Origin: Candidatus Rokuibacteriota bacterium | Lineage (GTDB): Bacteria > Methylomirabilota > Methylomirabilia > Rokubacteriales > CSP1-6 | DNA length: 32,139 nucleotides | NCBI GenBank assembly: GCA_003220475.1 | Contig: QHSO01000096.1 | Location: 1-32,139, forward strand | Direction of reading: 5' to 3' | In this document: positions 23,822 to 32,139 of the stretch, piece after piece | Position numbering within the stretch: position 1 is the stretch's first letter | Layout: each line of letters starts with the position of its first letter | The notes under the pieces: generated by a model | Database searches by the model: none | Seen by the model: only the letters and a program-made list of their open reading frames with translations | What the model was told of the DNA's origin: nothing | Program-made: the position numbers and the translations under genes

Positions 23822-23961
23822 TGTTCGAACCATCTCACCGCTCGCCTCGTCCGTCGAACGGCCTCGGCTCGCACTGCCACGTGGCGGACTCCGCGATCAG
23901 CATCGGCGTCGCCCTGTTGGCGTTCCGGCTCCTCACCGAGCGCCAGGCGACGTCGGCGTGA
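23821..23961 (+). pseudogene. Displaced duplicate of the lspA 3' end (46-codon ORF)
   Basis: From 23881 the sequence repeats the lspA tail: VADSAISIGVALLAFRLLTERQA against VADSAISVGVALLAFRLLTERQA. Over these 23 codons I count 9 base differences; 8 are silent third-position changes and one is Val to Ile. The copy carries the second catalytic Asp but nothing of the rest of the enzyme, so it cannot be a working peptidase. An ATG at 23821 overlaps the lspA stop and gives a 46-codon frame with an unrelated first 20 residues (MFEPSHRSPRPSNGLGSHCH). Most likely it is a remnant of a second lspA allele or paralogue, or an assembly join of strain variants. Translation is possible but unproven. Confidence 0.8.
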
Positions 23962-23986
23962 TGCGCGGCTCATTGCAGCACGCGCC

Positions 23987-25207
23987 ATGAGCGCGGCGGC
24001 GTTGCTCGCCGGCGTGCGCGTTATCGACGCCGCCAGCTTCATCGCGGGGCCGGTGGCGACGACCATCCTGGCCGACCTTGGCGCGGACGTCATCAAGCTC
24101 GAGCCGCCGGCCGGCGATCCCTATCGTCATCGCACGGGCGGCCCGGGTGTTCCCGACAGCCCCTACAACTACCGCTGGATCGTCGACAATCGCACCAAGC
24201 GCGGGCTGGCGCTTGATCTGAGAGCGGTCGAGGGCCGCGCCGTGCTGCATCGCCTGGTCGAGCGCGCCGACGTGTTTGTCACCAACACACCGCTCGATTC
24301 GCGCGCCCGGCTCGGCATCCGCTGGGAGGACCTTGCGCCGCTGAATGCGCGCCTCGTCTACGCGTCGATCACCGCATACGGCGAGCGCGGTGAGGAGGCG
24401 CCCCGCGGCGGCTTCGATTCGACGGCGCTGTGGGCGCGGACGGGGTTGATGGACCTCGTGCGGCCCTCGCCCGACGCACCGCCCTCGCGCTCGCTGCCGG
24501 GGATGGGCGATCACCCCACCGGCGTATCGCTGTTCGCCGCGATCATGACGGCGCTCTATCAGCGGGAAAAGACCGGCCAGGGCAGGATGGTCGCGACGTC
24601 GCTCATGGCCAATGGCCTCTGGTGGAACGCCATCCAGGTGCAGGCCGCGCTCTGCGGGGCGCGCGTCGAGCCTCGACCATCGCGCGAGGAGCCCGCGACG
24701 GCGCTCGCGAATCTCTATCGCTGCCGCGACGGGCGCTGGTTCCTGCTCAACGTCCTGAACGACGAGCGTGACTGGCCCACGCTGCTGCGTGCCATCGAGC
24801 GGCCCGAGCTGGCGTCGGATCCGCGCTTCGCGACGGCGCCCGCACGACGTGCGAACGCCCGGGCGCTCGTGGGCGTCCTCGACGCGGTGTTCGCCGCGCG
24901 CACGTGGGCGGAGTGGCAGGCGATCCTCGACGAGCACGGCCTCACGTTCGGCGGCGTCGCGGCGATCGACGACGTCCGCACGGATCGCCAGATGGTGGAC
25001 AGCGGCGCGCTCGTGCCGATCGACGATCCGCGCGCGGGCGCGACGCTCACGGTGGCGAGTCCGCTCTGGCTCGACGGTGTGGACAAGGTGCCGCCGCGCA
25101 TGGCCCCCGATCTCGGCGAGCACTCCGTCGCGATCTTGCGCGAGATCGGCTACGACGAGATCCAGATCAAGGGTCTGCTCGCCTCAGGCGTGGTGGTGCA
25201 ATCCTAG
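23987..25207 (+). CDS. CaiB/BaiF family (class III) CoA transferase
   Basis: A 406-residue cytoplasmic enzyme that moves CoA between carboxylic acids. Family landmarks: LLAGVRVIDAASFIAGP and ADLGADVIKLEPPAGDPYR near the N-terminus, DNRTKRGLALDL, and PGMGDHPTGVSLFAAIMTAL with Asp175, the position matching the catalytic Asp (169 in formyl-CoA transferase). The late part has DPRFATAPARRANARAL and GVAAIDDVRTDRQM. Substrates cannot be told from sequence. It lies 25 bases after the lspA remnant and 5 bases before the RluD gene; no pathway partners are adjacent. Confidence 0.92.
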   Translation: MSAAALLAGVRVIDAASFIAGPVATTILADLGADVIKLEPPAGDPYRHRTGGPGVPDSPYNYRWIVDNRTKRGLALDLRAVEGRAVLHRLVERADVFVTNTPLDSRARLGIRWEDLAPLNARLVYASITAYGERGEEAPRGGFDSTALWARTGLMDLVRPSPDAPPSRSLPGMGDHPTGVSLFAAIMTALYQREKTGQGRMVATSLMANGLWWNAIQVQAALCGARVEPRPSREEPATALANLYRCRDGRWFLLNVLNDERDWPTLLRAIERPELASDPRFATAPARRANARALVGVLDAVFAARTWAEWQAILDEHGLTFGGVAAIDDVRTDRQMVDSGALVPIDDPRAGATLTVASPLWLDGVDKVPPRMAPDLGEHSVAILREIGYDEIQIKGLLASGVVVQS

Positions 25208-25212
25208 CCGCG

Positions 25213-26145
25213 GTGGACGTCAAGCGTCTCACGGTCGATGCGTCGGCGGCGGGCGCGCGGCTCGACCGCTGGCTGGCCGAGCGCGTGCCGGAGCTCTCGC
25301 GCGCGCGCGTGCAGGCGCTGATCGAGGACGGGCGTGTGCGCGTCGAGGGACGCGCGCGGAAGGCGTCACACCGCGTGGCCGACGGTGAGCGCGTCGAGAT
25401 CGAGATCCCGCCACCGGCGCCGGAGACGCTCGAGCCCGAGCCGATCGCGCTGGCGATCGTCTTCGAGGACGACGCCGTGCTCGTCGTCGACAAGCCGGTC
25501 GGCATGGTGGTGCACCCCGGTGCGGGCCACGCGTCCGGCACGCTGGCGGCGGCGGTGCTCGCCCATGCGCCATCGACTGCGGGCGTGGGCGGCCCACGGC
25601 GCCCCGGCGTCGTTCATCGGCTCGACAAGGACACGTCCGGGCTCTTGGTCATCGCCAAGACGGCGGCGGCCTACGAGTCGCTCACCGCCCAACTCGTGGC
25701 ACGGACGGTAACGCGCCGCTACCGCGCGATCGTCCACGGGCGGGTTGCTCCCGCCGCTGGGGTGGTGGACAAGCCGATCGGCCGTCATCCCCACGACCGG
25801 GTGCGGATGGCGGTACTGCCACGTGGCCGCGGCAGGCCGGCCGTCACGCGCTTCGCGGTGCTGGAACGGTTCGCCGCATTCACCGAGGTCGATGTGAGGC
25901 TCGAGACCGGGCGGACACACCAGATTCGGGTCCACATGGCCTCGCTCGGTCACCCGGTGGCCGGCGACCGGATCTATGGCGGCCGGACGGCACGCCCCCC
26001 GCTGCCGGTGCCCTTCGAGGGGCTGGCGCTGCACGCGGCCGAGCTCGCATTCGCGCATCCGGTGACCGAACGACGGCTGGAGTTCGGATCGCCGTTGCCA
26101 GCGCGGATGGTCCGACTCCTGTCTCATTTGAGGAACGAAGGCTAG
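25213..26145 (+). CDS. rluD: RluD-type large-subunit rRNA pseudouridine synthase
   Basis: A 310-residue enzyme that converts uridines of 23S rRNA to pseudouridine. It has an N-terminal S4 RNA-binding domain (about 15-75, RLDRWLAERVPELSRARVQALI) and the RluA/RluD catalytic domain. The catalytic Asp138 lies in HRLDKDTSGLLVIAK, and ETGRTHQIRVHMASLGHPVAGD follows later. S4 domain plus motif order favour RluD over RluA/RluC, but the exact target sites are not proven. The GTG start at 25213 gives MDVKRLTVDASAAGARLD, 5 bases after the CoA transferase stop. Confidence 0.93.
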   Translation: MDVKRLTVDASAAGARLDRWLAERVPELSRARVQALIEDGRVRVEGRARKASHRVADGERVEIEIPPPAPETLEPEPIALAIVFEDDAVLVVDKPVGMVVHPGAGHASGTLAAAVLAHAPSTAGVGGPRRPGVVHRLDKDTSGLLVIAKTAAAYESLTAQLVARTVTRRYRAIVHGRVAPAAGVVDKPIGRHPHDRVRMAVLPRGRGRPAVTRFAVLERFAAFTEVDVRLETGRTHQIRVHMASLGHPVAGDRIYGGRTARPPLPVPFEGLALHAAELAFAHPVTERRLEFGSPLPARMVRLLSHLRNEG

Positions 26146-26170
26146 TTCAGCCTGCGCCGTACCGACGCTA

Positions 26171-26195
26171 GCACGTCACGCAAGTGCACGTCACG
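26171..26195 (+). repeat. Tandem direct repeat GCACGTCACG upstream of glmU
   Basis: Two identical 10-base units (26171-26180 and 26186-26195) are separated by CAAGT, so equivalent bases lie 15 apart. They end 15 bases before a sigma-54-like element. The arrangement resembles paired half-sites for a regulator. This 107-base gap is otherwise occupied only by the promoter elements. Confidence 0.6.
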
Positions 26196-26210
26196 ACGAC
26201 GATTTGGATA

Positions 26211-26240
26211 TGGCACGGGCCTCGCACCCGCTGCTAGAAT
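26211..26240 (+). promoter_or_regulatory. glmU promoter region: sigma-54-like element and overlapping -10
   Basis: TGGCACGGGCCTCGCA (26211-26226) matches the sigma-54 -24/-12 consensus with GG and GC 10 bases apart as required, and one mismatch (TCGC for TTGC). Just downstream is TGCTAGAAT (26232-26240), an extended sigma-70 -10. With sigma-54 the start near 26237 would keep the ribosome binding site GGGAGG (26241-26246). With sigma-70 the start near 26247 would lose it. Confidence 0.45.
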
Positions 26241-26252
26241 GGGAGGCGCCGC

Positions 26253-27644
26253 ATGAATGGACTGACCACAGTAATCCTGGCCGCCGGTGAGGGGAAGCGC
26301 ATGCGCTCCCGGCAGCCGAAGGTCCTCCACGAGCTCTGCGGCCGACCTCTGATCTCGTATTCCCTGCGTGTCGCCCGTGCCGTTGGCGATCAGATCGTGC
26401 TCATCGTCGGCCCCGACGCCGACGGCGTTCGCGCGGCGGCCGGCGACGGCGTCACGATCGTCGAGCAGCGCGAGCGGCTCGGTACCGGCCACGCGGTCCT
26501 CCAGGCCCGCGCCCATTGCGAAGACAGCGCGGGGCCGATCCTGGTGTTGCCGAGCGACGTCCCGCTGCTCTTGGCCGAGACGATCGAGCGACTCGTCAGC
26601 CATCACACGACTACCGGCGCCGCCGCCACGGTGCTCACCGCCGTCGTCGATCGGCCGCAAGGATACGGCCGCGTGCTCCGGCAGGGCGGCCGCGTGAAGC
26701 GCATCGTCGAGGACCGCGACGCCACCGACGACGAGAAGAAGGTCGGCGAGATCAACACGAGCGTCTATTGCTTCGACAGCCGCCGGCTGTGGCCCGCGCT
26801 CGACCACGTGCGGCCGGAGAACGATCAGGGCGAATACTACCTGACCGACGTGATCGGGCCTCTCGCGAAGGCGGGCGGCCGCATCGAGGCGATCGCCCTC
26901 GAGGATCCCGAAGAAGCGCTCGGCGTGAACGACCGCAAGCAGCTCGCCGTGCTGGCCGCGATCCAGCGCCGGCGCATCCTCGACCGGCACATGCTCGCGG
27001 GCGTCACCATCCTCGATCCCGCCAGCACGTACGTCGACGACACCGTGACGATCGGCGCCGACACGGTCATCTATCCCAACGTGATCATCGACGTCGCCTC
27101 GGAGATCGGCAGCGAGTGCGTGATCGGTGCGGGCTGTCAGATCCGCGCCACCAGGCTCGGCGACCGCGTGCAGCTCAAGCCCTACTGCGTGTTGACCGAG
27201 TCGGTTATCGAACGCGGCGCGGTGATGGGGCCGTTCTGTCATCTGCGTCCGAACTCACACGTGGGCGAGAACTGCGAAATCGGCAACTTCATCGAGCTCA
27301 AGAAGACGAAGATCGGTCGCAAATCGAAGGCCCATCACGTCGGGTATCTCGGCGACACGACGATCGGCGAGGGCGCCAACATCGGCGCCGGCACGATCAC
27401 GTGCAACTACGACGGCGTCGCCAAGCATCCAACGGTCATCGGCGACGGTGCGTTCGTCGGCACCAACTCGAGCCTGGTGGCGCCGCTCACGATCGGCAAG
27501 GGCGCCTATGTCGCCGCGGGCTCCGTGATCACCAAGGACGTTCCGGAGGACGCGCTCGCCGTCGAGCGCGCTCCCCAGGTCGTGAAAGAAGGCTGGGCCG
27601 CCCGGTTTTTCGCCGCGAAGCGCGCCCGCAAGCCGAAGGAATAG
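26253..27644 (+). CDS. glmU: Bifunctional UDP-GlcNAc pyrophosphorylase / GlcN-1-P acetyltransferase
   Basis: A 463-residue cytoplasmic enzyme making UDP-N-acetylglucosamine for peptidoglycan and LPS. The N-terminal uridyltransferase domain (1-230) has LAAGEGKRMRSRQPKVLHEL, the nucleotide-binding loop with Lys, then the substrate site ERLGTGHAVLQA and EINTSVYCF. The C-terminal left-handed beta-helix (about 250-450) has hexapeptide repeats and the acetyltransferase residues in KAHHVGYLGDTTIGEGANIG and NYDG. Length and order are normal. ATG with GGGAGG 6 bases upstream. Five bases separate it from glmS, so the two form an operon for the whole route from fructose-6-P, apart from GlmM. Confidence 0.98.
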   Translation: MNGLTTVILAAGEGKRMRSRQPKVLHELCGRPLISYSLRVARAVGDQIVLIVGPDADGVRAAAGDGVTIVEQRERLGTGHAVLQARAHCEDSAGPILVLPSDVPLLLAETIERLVSHHTTTGAAATVLTAVVDRPQGYGRVLRQGGRVKRIVEDRDATDDEKKVGEINTSVYCFDSRRLWPALDHVRPENDQGEYYLTDVIGPLAKAGGRIEAIALEDPEEALGVNDRKQLAVLAAIQRRRILDRHMLAGVTILDPASTYVDDTVTIGADTVIYPNVIIDVASEIGSECVIGAGCQIRATRLGDRVQLKPYCVLTESVIERGAVMGPFCHLRPNSHVGENCEIGNFIELKKTKIGRKSKAHHVGYLGDTTIGEGANIGAGTITCNYDGVAKHPTVIGDGAFVGTNSSLVAPLTIGKGAYVAAGSVITKDVPEDALAVERAPQVVKEGWAARFFAAKRARKPKE

Positions 27645-27649
27645 CCACC

Positions 27650-29488
<1,839 letters not shown>

Positions 29489-29548
29489 CCGCGACGCGAC
29501 AGCCAATACGGCTGGCGGCCGGGCGGTGAGCGTCGTCGAGGTGTACGG

Positions 29549-29923
29549 CTACGCGACGGGCTGGGCGACGGCGTCCGCGATGAGCTTGTCGATGTGGGCG
29601 AGGCTGAAGGGCTTCGCCAGGTATCCGGTGGCCCCCCGCTCCAGCGCCTCCCTGCCGAACTCGGTCGAGTCGTAGCCGGTCATCACGAAGATCGGCGTCT
29701 TCACGCCGATCTCGCGAAGCGACTTGAGCAGGTCCAGACCGTCGACCCCCGGCAGCTTGACGTCGAGCAGGATCGCGTCGGGGTTCTTCTGAACGACCGC
29801 GGCGAGCGCCAGCGACGCGCTGCCGGCGACGTCCACCGTGTACTCTCGCCCGAGGAACTGCTTGAGGATGTCCTGGATGACCAGGTTGTCGTCGATCACG
29901 AGAACGCGTTTGTCGTTGAGCAT
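29549..29923 (-). CDS. Single-domain response regulator (CheY-like receiver)
   Basis: A 124-residue protein made only of a receiver domain. Key residues: acidic pair Asp11-Asp12 (VLVIDDN), phosphoacceptor Asp54 (LLDVKLPG), Thr82 (VMTGYD) and Lys104 (LAKPFS). With no output domain it must act through protein contacts, for example in chemotaxis, a phosphorelay or biofilm control. ATG 29923 starts MLNDKRVLVIDD; no good ribosome binding site is seen, and a TTG about 20 bases upstream would add a few residues. No histidine kinase is adjacent. It diverges from the broken helicase gene, with 123 bases between start codons. Confidence 0.92.
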   Translation of the reverse strand: MLNDKRVLVIDDNLVIQDILKQFLGREYTVDVAGSASLALAAVVQKNPDAILLDVKLPGVDGLDLLKSLREIGVKTPIFVMTGYDSTEFGREALERGATGYLAKPFSLAHIDKLIADAVAQPVA

Positions 29924-30013
29924 GGCGAGGGCGTCGGCAAGCGTCGTGCCATAGGTTCTTCGGGATGATCTCCAGCATTTGAGCGGCTTTGCTCGCGACG
30001 GGTGAGCCCGTCC

Positions 30014-30041
30014 GTGACGTCCTGTCTCAATGCGGTACAAT
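30014..30041 (+). promoter_or_regulatory. Promoter of the helicase gene, probably leaderless
   Basis: -35 GTGACG (30014-30019), a 16-base spacer and -10 TACAAT (30036-30041, one base from consensus). The GTG at 30047 begins 6 bases after the -10, at the expected transcription start. Confidence 0.5.
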
Positions 30042-30046
30042 TTGGC

Positions 30047-31941
30047 GTGCCCGCCGGGCTGGACCACCTCCTCGACGACCTCAACCCGCCGCAGCGCGAA
30101 GCCGTCCTCGCAGGCGACGGGCCGCTCCTCGTGCTGGCCGGCGCGGGCAGCGGCAAGACGCGGGTCATCGCCCACCGGATCGCGCACCTGATCGGCGTTC
30201 GGGGCGTGCACCCGCGCCACGTGCTGGCGGTCACCTTCACGAACAAGGCCCCTGCCACGGCACTTCACGATCTACGACGAGGACGACCGCGTCGCGCTGG
30301 TCAAGGAGTGCATGAAGGAGGGCGAGCTCGCGGACCGCACGTTCACGCCGAGCTCGGCCGCCCACCGGATCTCGTACCTCAAGAACCAGATGACCGCCGT
30401 GCAGGACGCGCTGCGCGACGCGCGCGGACCGTGGGAGCAGAAGGCGGCGCTGGTGTACTCGCGCTACGAGAAGCGTCTGCGCGAGACCGGCGCGGTCGAC
30501 TTCGACGATCTGCTGCTGCTCGTCGTGAAGCTGTTCCGCGAGTCGTCCGAGACGCTGGCGTGGTATCGCGGGCTCTGGAAGCACGTGCTGGTCGACGAAT
30601 ACCAGGACACGAACCGCGCGCAGTACCGCATCATCCGCTTGCTCACCGACGAGCACCGCAACATCTGGGTGGTCGGCGATGGGGATCAATCGATTTATAA
30701 GTTCCGCGGCGCCGACGTGCACAACATACTCGATTTTGAGCGCGACTATCCGGGCACGCGCGTCGTGAAGCTCGAGCAAAATTACCGCTCGACCAAGAGC
30801 ATCCTCTCCGTCGCCGATGCCGTCATCGCGAACAACCAGCAGCGCAAAGAGCGGACGCTGTGGACGGAAAACCCTGCCGGCGAGCCGGCGGCGGTCTATC
30901 GCGGCTGGGACGAGCACGAGGAGGCCAACTTCGTCGCGCAGACGATTCTCAAGACGCGCGCGGGCGGCGTTGGCTGGGACGGCGTCGCGGTGTTCTATCG
31001 CACCAACGCGCAGTCGCGCGTGCTGGAGGACGCGCTGCGCCGCGCGCGCATCCCGTACGTGATCGTGGGCGGCGTGCGCTTCTACGAGCGCAAGGAGATC
31101 AAGGACACGCTCGCGTGGCTGCGGCTGGCGATCAACCCGGCCGACGACGTCGCCTTCCGCCGCGCGGTGCAAGCGCCGCCCCGCGGGGTGGGGGCCACCT
31201 CGCTCGCGCGGCTGGACGAGTTCGCGCTCGACGAGAGCAAGCCGCTGCTGGCGCTGGCGGCGTCGCCGCCGCCCGACATCCGCGGCAAGGCGCGCACGGG
31301 ACTCGAGGACTTCGCGACGACCGTGCGGCGTCTGGCCAGTCAGCGTGGGGAGCTGTCGACGCCCGCCTTCATCGACCTCGTGCTCCAGGCCTCGGGCTAT
31401 CGCAAGGCGCTCGAGCAGGATCGCTCGCCGGAGGCCGAGGGCCGGCTCGAGAACCTCGAAGAGCTGATCGCGGCCTCCGAAGACTTTCTGGTGTCCGGCG
31501 GCGAGACGACGGTCGAGGCGTTTCTCGACAGCGTCGCGCTGATGAGCGACGTCGACGAGCTGAAGGACGCGGAGGCGCGCGTGACGCTCATGACGCTGCA
31601 CTCCGCCAAGGGCCTCGAGTTTCCGGTCGTCTTCCTCACCGGCCTGGAGGAGGGCGTGTTTCCGCACGCCCGCTCGATGAACGACCCCGAGGAGATCGAG
31701 GAGGAGCGCCGGCTCTGCTACGTCGGCCTCACGCGCGCCCGTGAGCGGCTCTATCTCTCCTACGCGGTCCACCGCCGCATCCACGGCTACGGCGTGGGCG
31801 AGCCCTCGCGCTTTCTGCGAGGGGCTCGTCGTGGGCGTGGAGCGTGACGGCGCCGACATCATCGTCACCGTCGGCTTCGCAAGCGTGGGACGCAAGCGGC
31901 TGTCCTTGCAGTACGCGCACCTCGAGGAGCTGGACGCGTGA
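30047..31941 (+). pseudogene. pcrA: UvrD/PcrA-type DNA helicase, broken by two internal deletions with frameshifts
   Basis: Superfamily 1 3'-5' helicase used in DNA repair and replication-conflict removal, but not intact here. Segment 1 (30047-30250): [17 protein letters not shown] (Q motif), Walker [11 protein letters not shown] and motif Ia start VTFTNKA. The frame then shifts to segment 2 (30252-31818), which opens [19 protein letters not shown]. About 60-70 residues that normally lie between, including motif Ib (GTFH), are absent. Segment 2 keeps motif II ([11 protein letters not shown]), III ([14 protein letters not shown]), IV (QNYRST), V (LHSAKGLEFPVVFLTG) and VI (YVGLTRARERLYLSYA) and reaches PSRFL. 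A second deletion removes roughly 70 residues of the C-terminal linker and shifts frame again. Segment 3 (31819-31941) is the typical C-terminal Tudor-like tail EGLVVGVERDGADIIVTVGF to HLEELDA. Real decay or assembly collapse are both possible. Confidence 0.88.
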
Positions 31942-32139
31942 TCTCGCGCGAGGACGTCGCCCACGTCGCGCGGCTGGCCCGGCTGGCGCTGACCGACCCG
32001 GAGCTCGAGACGATGCGCGAGCAGCTCAACGCCATCCTCGCCCACATCGACGCGCTGAAGGCCGTGGACACGACCGGGGTCGAGCCGACCTCGCACGCAG
32101 TCCCGCAGTTCAACGTCATGCGTGAGGACGAGCCGCGCC
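31938..32139 (+). CDS. gatC: Asp-tRNA(Asn)/Glu-tRNA(Gln) amidotransferase subunit C (partial, cut by window end)
   Basis: The first 67 codons of GatC, the small subunit of the GatCAB amidotransferase that converts Glu-tRNA(Gln) or Asp-tRNA(Asn) to the correct amide form. MISREDVAHVARLARLALTD, then MREQLNAILAHIDALK and the late VPQFNVMREDEPR are typical of GatC, which is normally about 95 residues. The GTG start at 31938 overlaps the helicase-tail stop (GTGA). The close junction suggests the helicase and gatC formed one operon before the damage. gatA would be expected just beyond the window. Confidence 0.92.
   Translation, partial: MISREDVAHVARLARLALTDPELETMREQLNAILAHIDALKAVDTTGVEPTSHAVPQFNVMREDEPR

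Overview
This is a GC-rich bacterial chromosome segment. It is almost fully coding, with many GTG starts and stop/start overlaps. It begins inside the 3' end of a 23S rRNA gene and ends inside gatC. A lauroyl-type lipid A acyltransferase, a TonB-dependent receptor and a MltD-like murein transglycosylase show a diderm (Gram-negative-type) cell. The mix of a selenocysteine locus, a long proton-pumping pyrophosphatase, CaiB-type CoA transferase and very high GC would fit a Rokubacteria/Methylomirabilota-like or deltaproteobacteria-like lineage. That placement is inference only.

Layout: (1) 1-700, the 23S 3' end, 5S rRNA and up to three consecutive stem-loops. (2) 757-3868, a TonB-dependent receptor, then on the minus strand a zinc-ribbon rhomboid protease with a possible 30-residue coupled ORF. 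(3) 4005-8745, a well-formed promoter and a probable operon: membrane pyrophosphatase, DedA protein, LpxL-like acyltransferase (no ordinary start codon) and a secreted protein. (4) 8766-11757, a secreted Lys-rich protein (minus), MltD-like transglycosylase, MoaD/ThiS-like protein and YihY-family membrane protein (minus). (5) 11753-16727, a selenocysteine locus: selC (tRNA-Sec, anticodon UCA), DUF3105 protein, small lipoprotein, 92-residue protein, selA, selB, then tatA. (6) 16835-20424, two membrane glycosyltransferases and a retropepsin-like protease. (7) 20538-26145, ileS, lspA, a displaced second copy of the lspA tail, a CoA transferase and an RluD-type pseudouridine synthase. (8) 26171-29488, glmU-glmS with an unusual upstream region. 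(9) 29549-32139, a single-domain response regulator (minus), a UvrD/PcrA helicase gene broken by two internal deletions, and gatC.

Functional links: selC, selA and selB provide the tRNA, the Ser-to-Sec conversion enzyme and the dedicated elongation factor. No selenoprotein was recognised in the window. GlmS and GlmU together make UDP-GlcNAc for peptidoglycan and LPS, which also connects to the acyltransferase and MltD. LspA matures lipoproteins.

Most notable observations: the doubly deleted helicase gene; the duplicated lspA tail that differs almost only at synonymous sites; the three unstudied genes between selC and selA; a sigma-54-like element with a tandem repeat before glmU; the acyltransferase without an ATG/GTG/TTG start; and several -10 boxes so close to start codons that leaderless mRNAs are likely. 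No CRISPR array, transposase, integrase or prophage gene was seen. No stretch above 300 bases lacks a gene.
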